64,000 nucleotides of DNA, from assembly GCF_016775155.1 (NCBI RefSeq), contig NZ_JAEUGD010000067.1, positions 457,022 through 521,021 of the forward strand, in the 5' to 3' direction. Positions 18,512 to 26,922 of the stretch are shown piece after piece (positions within the stretch are counted from its first letter, which is position 1; every line of letters begins with the position of its first letter). Below the pieces are notes generated by a model. It did not search any database, had not been told where the DNA came from, and saw only the letters and a list, made by a program, of their open reading frames with translations. The position numbers and the translations under genes are program-made. This DNA is from Fulvivirga marina (GTDB taxonomy: Bacteria; Bacteroidota; Bacteroidia; Cytophagales; Cyclobacteriaceae).

Positions 18512-19099
18512 CCAAAAAGGGCCCATACATTGAAAGGATATCATTCCATCTTCTAACAAATCAACAATTAGGTCGTCATGCACCAAGCGTCGCTTGAATG
18601 TCGTATCTACCTGAAATTTTATCTGCTCTCTAGCATTTATTATAAAAGAACTTCCTGCTGTCACCCATTTACGGAATTGACCTGAACGACAACAATTCCA
18701 TTTGTAATCGTTATTCCAAACAGCAATGTCTAAGGGAAACGCAACCGATAGCTGCTTCATTTCCTCGTAAGGTATTTCCCCAAGTATATGTACTGCTTTA
18801 CAGCCTTGACGCACAAGAAAAGATATCCCCTGAGCATAACAAGTTTCGTTTTGCTCCATCACAACGAACCGGACTGGCATCTGAAAAGCCAACATATCCC
18901 GAAAATTATCACACAAATCTTCATCACAAAGTACTACGTCAATTTTCACACCCAAACTTGTAATTAGCTCCACAGCTTTCTGAGCAACTATAAGCCTGGG
19001 GCTCCACTCTAGAAGTTGAAATAAAATACCCTGGTTTACTTGCTCTAAAACAAACACTGCCGGCTCCTGGTCTTCTCTTACAAAATGATGTGATGACAT
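18491..19099 (-). CDS. Thiamine-pyrophosphokinase-like protein with a degenerate active site
   Basis: 202 residues. The N-terminus MSSHHFVREDQEPAVFVLE and the order of blocks follow my recollection of Bacteroidota thiamine diphosphokinases: LIVAQKAVELITSLGVKIDVVLCDEDL, then EQNETCYAQGISFLVRQGCKAVHILG, then FRKWVTAGSSFIIN, and a C-terminal beta region. The catalytic signatures are changed. The expected GDxDS reads CDEDL, the TD of DQxxTD reads ETC, and the GGRxDH that should follow ILG is absent. So the fold is probably kept but kinase activity is doubtful. It may be a regulator, a thiamine binder or a decaying gene. It overlaps prmC by 21 bases at the 3' ends. A -7-like box sits 5 bases before the start. 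Confidence 0.55.
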   Translation of the reverse strand: MSSHHFVREDQEPAVFVLEQVNQGILFQLLEWSPRLIVAQKAVELITSLGVKIDVVLCDEDLCDNFRDMLAFQMPVRFVVMEQNETCYAQGISFLVRQGCKAVHILGEIPYEEMKQLSVAFPLDIAVWNNDYKWNCCRSGQFRKWVTAGSSFIINAREQIKFQVDTTFKRRLVHDDLIVDLLEDGMISFQCMGPFWLGEYIN

Positions 19100-19160
19100 A
19101 CTTCAAATCTAATAAAAAGAGTTATCACTGTATATTTTTAGACAAGCCTAATTATTCTTT

Positions 19161-19190
19161 TTTGTATATATAATTAATTTATTAAGTTTG
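19161..19190 (+). promoter_or_regulatory. Promoter for the TonB receptor gene
   Basis: A -33 TTTG (19161-19164) and a -7 TAAGTTTG (19183-19190) are separated by 18 bases, a good match to the Bacteroidota consensus. Transcription would start about 15 bases before the ATG at 19212. Confidence 0.62.
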
Positions 19191-19211
19191 TAGTATGAAA
19201 TATTTTGATCT

Positions 19212-21506
19212 ATGAAAAGAGCCATTCTGCTTGTAGTAATCATATCCTACAATGTGGTTTGTCTAGGCCAACAACCAGCTACAATATATGGCATAATAAA
19301 AGGTCAGGCAGGTGGAATTCCAGGTGCTACCGTCCAAATACCATCTACCCAAACTGGAGATGTGGCGAATGCACAAGGTCAGTTTCGCCTTACAGATCTA
19401 AAACCTGGAAATTACGACTTGGAGTTTAGGTCAATAGGTTATAAACCACTAACAAAAACCGTAAATGTATCTGCGGGACAAAATCTTAAATTCAATGTTT
19501 TACTGGAAGAAAACAGCCTTGGATTAGAGGAAGTAGTAGTCACAGGAACGATGAAGCCTACATTTGTAAAATCATCCCCTGTGAAGGTTAGCGTTGTCAC
19601 CTCGGAGTACTTCAATACTTTTACCCCGGCGGCTGCGTCGTCTGTAATAGAAGGCATTAAATTGGTCAACGGTGTTCAGGAAGTCGTAGCCTGCGGAGTA
19701 TGCTTTACTAACAGCATAAGCATTAACGGCTTGCCCGGTCCCTATACCGCAGTACTCATGGACGGAACTCCAATATATGGAAATCTTGCTTCAGTTTATG
19801 GGTTAAATGGTATTCCAAGTATGATTATAGATAGGTTTGAGGTAATTAAAGGACCAAGTTCAACACTTTATGGCTCAGAAGCTGTAGCAGGTGTAATCAA
19901 CATTATAACCAAAGATCCAGAAGGCCAACCCCTCCTTTCCATAGACCTCATGGGTACTTCTCATTTTGAATCATTTGGCAATCTATCAGTAGCTCCTTCT
20001 ATTGGTAAATCAAATGGCTTTGTTGGTATTAACTATGCTTACATTAATGATTTCGATGATAGAAATTATGACGGCTTCGGAGACATGGCCAACTTGGACA
20101 GATATTCCTTTTTCACAAAATGGAACATTTACCGACCTAGAAATAAAAAATTTTCAATAGCAGCAAAATACTATTATGAGGATAGAAGAAATGGTGTTGA
20201 AGAATTCCTTCAGGACCGTAATTATCGGGAGTTGAGAGGTAGTGATGAAATATATGGCGAAAGTATTTATACTCACAGAGCTGAGCTTTTCGGCACTTAT
20301 GAGCTTCCTACAAATGCCAATTTAAGAATTGACTATTCATTGAGTCAGCATTTACAGGATAGCTATTATGGCTCCGACTATTATGAAGCCGAGCAAGGGA
20401 TAGCATTTGCCAACTTCATCTGGGACAAGCAATTAAACAAACACTCCATTCTTGCAGGAATTACTTCCAGGTATCAGCATTATGATGATAACACCGTGGC
20501 AACTTCTGACTCCACATCCACTAAAAACAATCCGGATAATCAATTTATACCAGGAATTTTCCTTCAGGATGAATGGACAGTATCAGATAAAGTTACGCTA
20601 CTAACAGGAGGTAGACTGGACAGCTATACATCACACGGTACAATCTTTTCTCCCAGGTTCAATGCCAAATACAAGCCAGGAAAATGGACAACCCTTAGGG
20701 CAAACTTTGGGACTGGATTTAGAATTGTAAACTTATTCACTGAAGATCATGCATTTATTACCGGACAAAGAAATGTAGAGATAACTGAAGAGTTAAAGCC
20801 TGAAAAATCATTTAATGGAAACCTTAACTTCAATCATGTTTACTCTATTGGGAAAAGTCAGGGAACCATCGACTTTGATATGTACTATACCTATTTTTTC
20901 AACAAGATCATTCCTAATTACGATGACCCCAGTAAAATTATTTACGCTAATACGGATGGGCATGCTATTACCAAGGGTGTAGGGATAAACATAACTCACG
21001 ATTTCTTCTTTCCTCTGGCCGTAAACCTTGGATTTAATATGCAAGAAGCTACCCAAACAGAGCCTAATGCCGAGGGTGAGTTTGAAACCACATCAATAGA
21101 GTTTGCCCCTGAATGGAGTGGTGTAATAACCGCTAATTATACATGGGCACAGCCTCAGATTAATATCGCATACACGCTTAGACTCACCGGGCCTATGGCA
21201 CTACCAGTGGTTTACGACGTAAGTCCGGACGGAACACCCCTCTCTAGCCCCAGACCTACGAAATCTGAGCCATATGTATTTCATAATATCCAGCTATCAA
21301 AGGAGATCTCCAATACCTGGTCTGTTTATGGAGGAGTACAAAACTTATTTGATTATATACAACCAATATCTCCGCTTACAGGCTTTAATGATCCAAATGC
21401 ATCAACAGGCTTTAGCCCATACTTTGACACAGCCTATGCATATGCTCCCATACATGGACGTGAATTTTATGTGGGAGTTAAGTGGAACTTATCAAAAAGC
21501 AATTAA
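19212..21506 (+). CDS. TonB-dependent outer-membrane receptor with carboxypeptidase-regulatory domain
   Basis: 764 residues. Signal peptide MKRAILLVVIISYNVVCLGQ, a CarboxypepD_reg domain (GIPGATVQIPSTQTGDVANAQGQF), a TonB-box-like LEEVVVTG, a plug (SINGLPGPYTAVLMDGTPIYG... IDRFEVIKGPSSTLYGSEAVAGVINIITK) and a barrel ending in REFYVGVKWNLSKSN. The size and the GPSSTLYGSEAVAGVINI motif are those of CirA/BtuB/FepA-type receptors, not SusC; no SusD is present. The plug has a CxxC (VACGVCFTN) just before the ligand-facing apex. Substrate unknown: metal-chelate or vitamin uptake is possible. It has its own promoter. The 3' end shares a TTAA stop palindrome with the next gene. Confidence 0.88.
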   Translation: MKRAILLVVIISYNVVCLGQQPATIYGIIKGQAGGIPGATVQIPSTQTGDVANAQGQFRLTDLKPGNYDLEFRSIGYKPLTKTVNVSAGQNLKFNVLLEENSLGLEEVVVTGTMKPTFVKSSPVKVSVVTSEYFNTFTPAAASSVIEGIKLVNGVQEVVACGVCFTNSISINGLPGPYTAVLMDGTPIYGNLASVYGLNGIPSMIIDRFEVIKGPSSTLYGSEAVAGVINIITKDPEGQPLLSIDLMGTSHFESFGNLSVAPSIGKSNGFVGINYAYINDFDDRNYDGFGDMANLDRYSFFTKWNIYRPRNKKFSIAAKYYYEDRRNGVEEFLQDRNYRELRGSDEIYGESIYTHRAELFGTYELPTNANLRIDYSLSQHLQDSYYGSDYYEAEQGIAFANFIWDKQLNKHSILAGITSRYQHYDDNTVATSDSTSTKNNPDNQFIPGIFLQDEWTVSDKVTLLTGGRLDSYTSHGTIFSPRFNAKYKPGKWTTLRANFGTGFRIVNLFTEDHAFITGQRNVEITEELKPEKSFNGNLNFNHVYSIGKSQGTIDFDMYYTYFFNKIIPNYDDPSKIIYANTDGHAITKGVGINITHDFFFPLAVNLGFNMQEATQTEPNAEGEFETTSIEFAPEWSGVITANYTWAQPQINIAYTLRLTGPMALPVVYDVSPDGTPLSSPRPTKSEPYVFHNIQLSKEISNTWSVYGGVQNLFDYIQPISPLTGFNDPNASTGFSPYFDTAYAYAPIHGREFYVGVKWNLSKSN

Positions 21507-22294
21507 TTCTTAGGGTAGCTATCGATGATGTGCTGAGAGACTACTCTATATATTTCTGCAATGGTTTCATTTCCGCTCAAGAACTCCATATGCTTATCAA
21601 GGGTTTCGAAATCATGCCTCTTAGCCGGGCCAGTCTGAGACTGGCCTGGTCCTAGTTCAAAGCTTTTATTAATGGTTTCTGCAATCAGGGGATGAAGCAT
21701 ATCAAAATCTAATTTGCAGTCAGACAAAATATCTTCCGATATTTTCATGAAATGATTAACAAAATTGCAAGCAAAAACGGCTGCGACATGAAGAGCTTTC
21801 CGGTCGTTGGAATTAACATGTAATACCTTTTTACTGATTGCCTTACCCATAACATAAAGCAATTTTTCCGTATTGGTATCTTCAGCTTCAATACATATGG
21901 GCACATGACTAAGGTCAACCTTTTTTTGTTTACTAAAGGTCTGCAAAGGATAAAAAACGCCAATATGCTCGCTTGCCGCATAAGAAAGCAGGTCGATGGA
22001 CTTTGCTCCTGACGTATGCAGTAAAATAGCGTTCTCTGGCAAAATTATTTCACGAGCTATTTCGGAAATGATATCATCAGGAACCGCTATAATAAAATAT
22101 TGAGATGGACTATCAGAAAAATCATACCCTTCTTTCTCCTCAGCCTGGTACAATCTGTTAACTAAAGCTTTGGAGCTTTTTAATGATGTGCTACAAACCT
22201 CCTTAACGGCATACCCTGCATTATCCAGTGAAGGAGCCAGATGCCAGGCTAAATTACCTGCGCCTATAAAAGAAACATAATTGTTGTTCGACAT
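21503..22294 (-). CDS. Rossmann-like/DUF2520 NADP-dependent oxidoreductase family protein
   Basis: 263 residues. The N-terminal Rossmann domain begins FIGAGNLAWHLAPSLDNAGY (GxGNxA NADP motif) and resembles F420-dependent/ProC-like oxidoreductases (FIIAVPDDIISEIA, ILLHTSGAKS). The C-terminal DUF2520 domain has the conserved GKAISKKVLHVNSNDRKALHVAAVFACNF helix and the QTGPAKRHD motif. The reaction is not established. It is the last gene of the ccm cluster (22 bases after ccmF), a position that may be only incidental. Within it is an unusually perfect 8-bp hairpin at 21628-21646, which encodes the conserved QTGPA region. Confidence 0.82.
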   Translation of the reverse strand: MSNNNYVSFIGAGNLAWHLAPSLDNAGYAVKEVCSTSLKSSKALVNRLYQAEEKEGYDFSDSPSQYFIIAVPDDIISEIAREIILPENAILLHTSGAKSIDLLSYAASEHIGVFYPLQTFSKQKKVDLSHVPICIEAEDTNTEKLLYVMGKAISKKVLHVNSNDRKALHVAAVFACNFVNHFMKISEDILSDCKLDFDMLHPLIAETINKSFELGPGQSQTGPAKRHDFETLDKHMEFLSGNETIAEIYRVVSQHIIDSYPKN

Positions 22295-22316
22295 CCTGCT
22301 AAGATTAGCTGAAATT

Positions 22317-24854
22317 TTACTCCATTCCCTTTTCTCTCATCTTTCTAAACTCGCTATATCGCCTTTTAATAGCAATTCCAAACCCTACCATTAAGAGCAA
22401 GGTTCCAAACCATAACACATTGATAAATGGTTTTTCCATTGCTTTGAGTACAACCCAGTCCTTTTGTCTTGTGTTAGCACCTATAGCGAAGCTGTTTTTC
22501 TCCGGGTAAATATTTAATAGGGTAAGTTTGAGTCCCAGGTCACTAATTTCATCTGCAATACGCCCTACCATGCCATTCTTAATTAAAAAGATTGGCTGGG
22601 CTATATATTCTGACTCTTCCCCCTGAACAATTATAGTAGCTTTAACTGCAACATCTTCTTTCTCCAGCTCAACCCCTTCAACTTCAGGTATCCTTTCCAG
22701 CTTATCCACCTTGGCAACGTAGTCATTCACGAAGAAGGTTTCTTTTGGAGATATTTCAAACTCCTCCATATCGCTCCATTCCACATCATTATTAGGATCT
22801 CTGATTGAGGAAACGTGTGTATATAAATCTTTGGCCAGTCCTCTTTTGATATCTGGTGACGCCAGTAAACCCCCCATCGATTCGTTTACTTGTGCTCTCG
22901 GATAAAGGGTAAATTTCTTTCCCCGATTATCAGTATATTCGATTTCATAATACGTATTTTCCGGAGCAATCTCAATGGTATCATTCTTTTGAAAGATGAC
23001 TTCACCTTCAGCTTCAATATCCCGTTTGGCTATCACCATATGAGGCTCACTTGTCTTCCTGATATCATTTCGGCTAATATAATCAGAGGCATTAATCGGC
23101 TCCAGCCGCTCCCCTTTATATTTCAGGCTATAGTCTGCCATTTCTTTAGGTTCATTGATGAATAGCAACAAGTTCTCATTATTGAACTCTGTTGACGACT
23201 CCTTGGATATAAGCATACCCGTGGTATTTAGAGACACTACCTTTGAATAACCCGCAGAAAACATAACTCCTATCAACATCAGCCCAATACCAATATGTGT
23301 AACTGCACCACCGGACAGCTTCGGGTTCTTCTTTAATACATTGATAAGGATCTTTGTATTTGCCACCACTGTATAAACACCTCCCAATAATAATATTATA
23401 TATGAAGGATCAGCCACATTCTTTACCACAACAATAATAGTTGTTAAAACCAAAGTGATTATGACTGGTACCGTAAGGCTGCTCCACAATTCTTCTTTCT
23501 TCATATTCTTCCACCAAAAGAACTGTCCCGTCCCTGATAGAAGTGCTACACCGACAGCAAACCAAAGTTGAAATTTTGAATAGAACAGAATTTGATCTGC
23601 TGGTGGAGCAAGGTTTGATACACCACCGAAAAGTTCAACTATACTATTCCATACGGGTATTGACGTAGGTATTAATACCTGAAAGCCCATAAGGCATAAA
23701 ACTAAAGCTCCGATAAATATCCAAAACTCTCTTGAGTATGTAGAGGCTTCCTTCTCTGAGGTCGGCATTTCTTTCCACCTGATAACCGCCAATACAACTG
23801 ATCCGATAGTAAAGAATAATAGATAAATCAATAGCTGCCCGGAAAGTCCAAGATCTGTAAACGAATGCACAGAGGAGTTTCCGAGAATTCCACTTCTGGT
23901 TAAGAAAGTAGAGTAGAGAATCAATACGAAGGTCGTAATCACCAATACCACGCTAGCCTTAAGTGCTGTATCACTGTTTTTGAACGTGATCATGGTATGA
24001 ATAGCGGCTATGAGAAATAGCCACGGCACGTAAACTGCGTTTTCTACAGGGTCCCAATTCCAATAGCCTCCAAAGTTAAGGGTTTCATAGGCCCAGTATC
24101 CACCCATCAAAATTCCTAACCCCAGTATAGCACCAGAAAACAATGCCCAAGGCAATGCCGGCCTTACCCATTCGCGATACCTTCTTTTCCAAAGTCCGGC
24201 TATGCAAAAAGCAAATGGAATAACCGTTGTCGCAAACCCCAAAAACAAAGTCGGAGGGTGTATTACCATCCAATAGTTTTGAAGCAACGGATTAAGTCCG
24301 GTTCCATCTTTTGGCACAAAGTCAGGTTGCTCTTTAAAAATAGGAGCGTCTATAGCATCCCTCAGCAATATAAAGGGGGAGCTACCTAGTTTTATATTCA
24401 AACCCGGTATAACCACACCCAAAATCATTGAAGCTAAAAAAACCTGTACTAATGAAAACACCGTCATCACCGGAGCCTCCCAGTATTTGTTCGTTAAAAT
24501 AACAATCACCCCAAGCAATGCATGCCAAAATAACCATAGTAAAAAGCTACCTTCTTGTCCTTCCCAGAAGCAGGAAATCATATAGTGAGCAGGCAGTCTC
24601 CTTGAGGAGTGGCTCCATGCATAGTGATATTCGAAATAATGATTATAAATAATATAAAAGAGACTAAAAACAATACCAACAACTGCGATTGTGTGAAGGT
24701 AGAATGCAACTCTTCCATTTACTTTCCAGGATCTTTCCTCTGATAACTCTTTGGCCTGAGCGGCCCTAAAAAAACAAAACGCGGAATATAATGCGCTTAT
24801 AAAAGCTACAACAACAAAAAGGTGACCAAGGCCACCAATAAATTCATGTATCAT
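22317..24854 (-). CDS. ccmF: Cytochrome c maturation heme lyase subunit CcmF
   Basis: 845 residues, many transmembrane helices. The periplasmic WWD heme-handling motif is present as GGYWNWDPVENAVYVPWLFL, and conserved periplasmic histidines are seen (HYAWSHSSRRLPAHY; WMVIHPPTLFLGF). A large soluble domain (about 560-800) follows, then a final helix. It joins heme from CcmE to the CxxCH of apocytochromes. The length exceeds E. coli CcmF by about 200 residues because of the extended periplasmic domain, which is usual in Bacteroidota. It lies 22 bases after ccmE. Confidence 0.93.
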   Translation of the reverse strand: MIHEFIGGLGHLFVVVAFISALYSAFCFFRAAQAKELSEERSWKVNGRVAFYLHTIAVVGIVFSLFYIIYNHYFEYHYAWSHSSRRLPAHYMISCFWEGQEGSFLLWLFWHALLGVIVILTNKYWEAPVMTVFSLVQVFLASMILGVVIPGLNIKLGSSPFILLRDAIDAPIFKEQPDFVPKDGTGLNPLLQNYWMVIHPPTLFLGFATTVIPFAFCIAGLWKRRYREWVRPALPWALFSGAILGLGILMGGYWAYETLNFGGYWNWDPVENAVYVPWLFLIAAIHTMITFKNSDTALKASVVLVITTFVLILYSTFLTRSGILGNSSVHSFTDLGLSGQLLIYLLFFTIGSVVLAVIRWKEMPTSEKEASTYSREFWIFIGALVLCLMGFQVLIPTSIPVWNSIVELFGGVSNLAPPADQILFYSKFQLWFAVGVALLSGTGQFFWWKNMKKEELWSSLTVPVIITLVLTTIIVVVKNVADPSYIILLLGGVYTVVANTKILINVLKKNPKLSGGAVTHIGIGLMLIGVMFSAGYSKVVSLNTTGMLISKESSTEFNNENLLLFINEPKEMADYSLKYKGERLEPINASDYISRNDIRKTSEPHMVIAKRDIEAEGEVIFQKNDTIEIAPENTYYEIEYTDNRGKKFTLYPRAQVNESMGGLLASPDIKRGLAKDLYTHVSSIRDPNNDVEWSDMEEFEISPKETFFVNDYVAKVDKLERIPEVEGVELEKEDVAVKATIIVQGEESEYIAQPIFLIKNGMVGRIADEISDLGLKLTLLNIYPEKNSFAIGANTRQKDWVVLKAMEKPFINVLWFGTLLLMVGFGIAIKRRYSEFRKMREKGME

Positions 24855-24876
24855 AAATATTTAGCTTTTTCCCCTC

Positions 24877-25284
24877 TCACATCTCTGCTTTTACAGTATT
24901 CTCCTGATATTTCGAAGGACATTTCATAAGAATTTTTTCCGCTACAAAAAGATCATCCTTATATGAACCGATAACTACAACCTTTTCAGATCTTTGAAAA
25001 TCAGCTGGCATTGGCTCGTTATAAAAAACCTTTTGCTCTTTCTTATTATCATCTACCATGACAAATGAAAATGACAGTTTATCTACCGAAGGTCGAATCC
25101 CCACGATTTCGCCATTTTTTTTCTTAAGCTCACCAACTACATGGATACTGTTTTCATTGCCATTGAGAGCCATCTCCTGGGCTGTATCAAAAGTCACATA
25201 GGAACTTGCATCGCCCGCAGTTGTTATAATGATTCCAATAGCAGCGGCTATTATAATAATACCGATAATGTGAGAAGTTTTCAT
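24877..25284 (-). CDS. ccmE: CcmE heme chaperone, Cys-type (CxxxY) variant
   Basis: 135 residues from the ATG at 25284 (MKTSHIIGI); a TTG three codons upstream is also in frame. One N-terminal membrane helix is followed by an OB-fold (VVGELKKKNGEIVGI... FVMVDDNKKEQKVFYNEPMPADF). The heme-attachment segment reads ILMKCPSKYQE, so the covalent-ligand position is Cys in CxxxY, not the His of HxxxY of E. coli CcmE. The Cys form is known from the System I* variant in archaea, Desulfovibrio and relatives. It receives heme from CcmC and passes it to CcmF. It lies 51 bases after the CcmD-like gene. Confidence 0.93.
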   Translation of the reverse strand: MKTSHIIGIIIIAAAIGIIITTAGDASSYVTFDTAQEMALNGNENSIHVVGELKKKNGEIVGIRPSVDKLSFSFVMVDDNKKEQKVFYNEPMPADFQRSEKVVVIGSYKDDLFVAEKILMKCPSKYQENTVKAEM

Positions 25285-25335
25285 AAGCTTCAATTATTAA
25301 TCAAATACTCTACAAAGTTAGGCTCAAAATGGTTT

Positions 25336-25590
25336 CTAAATGTCATTATTTAGCAACTGTTTCTCTATTCTGCTGACTTTTTTATCAATTACAACCAGAT
25401 AGGTAACCATGCCTCCTAGAATAATACATATCACCCCGGTGAGTATATATATCTTCCCTTCTTCCCTGAACCTGTCAGCCATCTCAACTTCTTGATTTGC
25501 ATAGTCACTTTCAGTAATTTCTATCTTATCCTGTGCCAACAGGAAAAATGAGGTCAAGCAGAAAACCAGCAGTAAGCCAATTTTTTTCAT
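25336..25590 (-). CDS. ccmD: CcmD-like small membrane protein
   Basis: 84 residues. Signal-like N-terminus MKKIGLLLVFCLTSFFLLAQ, a short acidic middle and one transmembrane helix (YILTGVICIILGGMVTYLVV) followed by a basic C-terminal helix DKKVSRIEKQLLN. This is the pattern of Bacteroidota CcmD-family proteins, which help release holo-CcmE from the CcmABC complex. It overlaps the ccmC stop by one base and stands between ccmC and ccmE, which supports the assignment more than its sequence does. Confidence 0.72.
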   Translation of the reverse strand: MKKIGLLLVFCLTSFFLLAQDKIEITESDYANQEVEMADRFREEGKIYILTGVICIILGGMVTYLVVIDKKVSRIEKQLLNNDI

Positions 25591-26246
25591 TATTCTATAG
25601 TTTGTTCAAGTTTTCTAATTCTAATTCTCAACGTAGCTATCCATACTCCCAACAAAGTCCATCCGATAACGGCCGGATAAAAAACCATTCTCAACCTACT
25701 GTCAAGGTCATATGCATTAAATCCCGGATTTCCGCCATTACCAGGGTGAAGTGAATCTGTAAGCCTGGGAAGTATAAATAAAAGAGGGATTAAAGCGAAG
25801 AATGCAAAAATATTATATACTGCACTTATTCTGGCTCTTTGCTCATCATTGTCTAACGATCCTCTAAGTATAAAGTAGGCAAAATAAATGAGCAGGCCTA
25901 TGGCAGCACCATTTTGTTTCGGATCTCCACTCCACCAGTCTCCCCAGGTAAACTGCGCCCATAGCATTCCGGTAAGAATTCCCAGGACACCAAAAATGAC
26001 ACCTACATTAGCAAACTCAATAGCAAAGTCATCATTTACCGTATCCGAACGCAAAAGATAGCGAATGGAGTAAACTACAGAAACCACAAGCATTAATATC
26101 ATTCCAAACCACATTGGAACATGAAAATATAACGCCCTTATGGTTTCATTAAGAATAACCAGTCTCGGCACTTCCATCAAAAGTCCACCTACAACAACAT
26201 AGAGGAGTAGTAGAACTGTTAATATTTTCCACCACGGTTTACGCAT
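25590..26246 (-). CDS. ccmC: CcmC-type heme-handling protein
   Basis: 218 residues with six transmembrane helices. It has the first conserved His in LYFHVPMWFGM and the second in DSLHPGN. The WWD loop reads FTWGDWWSGDPKQNGAAIGLL. Where classical CcmC has WGTWWVWD, the Trp before Asp is Gly here. It presents heme to CcmE at the outer face of the inner membrane. It lies 13 bases after ccmB and overlaps ccmD by one base. Confidence 0.9.
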   Translation of the reverse strand: MRKPWWKILTVLLLLYVVVGGLLMEVPRLVILNETIRALYFHVPMWFGMILMLVVSVVYSIRYLLRSDTVNDDFAIEFANVGVIFGVLGILTGMLWAQFTWGDWWSGDPKQNGAAIGLLIYFAYFILRGSLDNDEQRARISAVYNIFAFFALIPLLFILPRLTDSLHPGNGGNPGFNAYDLDSRLRMVFYPAVIGWTLLGVWIATLRIRIRKLEQTIE

Positions 26247-26259
26247 AAGCCCTTCAAAA

Positions 26260-26922
26260 TTAGCTCCTCCAAAGATACGGGAATAAGAGATAAGAAACCG
26301 CCCCGACTATTAGATTAATTGCCAGCAAAGTGAGCATTTCATCATAACTAGCACTTCTTTCAATCCCATCCAGAGCATTTTTTGATATTTTTATGATCAT
26401 GAGTAGCATCGGCAAAATTACAGGGAAGCCTAATATAGCCATAAGTGTCTGGTTATTGTTAGCTTTTGAAGCTATTGCAGATATCATGGTCAACGCCGAC
26501 GAAAAAGAAATTGCTGCCATAAGAAGGTTAATCACAAACAACAATGGATCATGAATGGGGTTACCCAAAACAAGGGAATACATAACAAAACCCAGAACGG
26601 CAAGAATCAACATCAACAAAGCATTATAGAGGATTCTAGCTACAATTAGGGTTTGTGGTTTGATAAGCCAGTAATAGTATAAAAACTTCCCCTCTTTCTC
26701 TTGTATAAAGCTCTTTGCTACAGCATTAATAGCTGTGAATAACAAGATGATCCAGAATAACGCATTCCACGTTACAGGGTTAAGCTGATTGGCCTTAACA
26801 TTAAAACTTAGGTAACAAATAAAGATAGTACTAACTAAGTATAAAAGTATACCATTGATGGCATAGCGTTGACGCCACTCTAAAAGTACTTCCTTCTTTA
26901 TAAAATTAATTACCCCACTCAA
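26260..26922 (-). CDS. ccmB: Heme exporter membrane subunit CcmB
   Basis: 220 residues with six hydrophobic helices. The opening FIKKEVLLEWRQRYAINGILLYL and the NPVTWNALFWIILLF segment match CcmB. It works with the ATPase CcmA, which is not encoded in the window. Translation starts at a TTG (26922) that overlaps the TGA stop of the upstream Wzz-like gene (TTGA); no ATG or GTG is near. So expression depends on the upstream gene by translational coupling. Confidence 0.88.
   Translation of the reverse strand: MSGVINFIKKEVLLEWRQRYAINGILLYLVSTIFICYLSFNVKANQLNPVTWNALFWIILLFTAINAVAKSFIQEKEGKFLYYYWLIKPQTLIVARILYNALLMLILAVLGFVMYSLVLGNPIHDPLLFVINLLMAAISFSSALTMISAIASKANNNQTLMAILGFPVILPMLLMIIKISKNALDGIERSASYDEMLTLLAINLIVGAVSYLLFPYLWRS

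Noticed and set aside
21628-21646. Perfect 8-bp hairpin (GGCCAGTC-TGA-GACTGGCC) inside the DUF2520 gene
   Set aside because: It encodes the conserved QTGPA motif of the family, has no T tail and sits far from gene ends, so it is most simply explained by codon choice.
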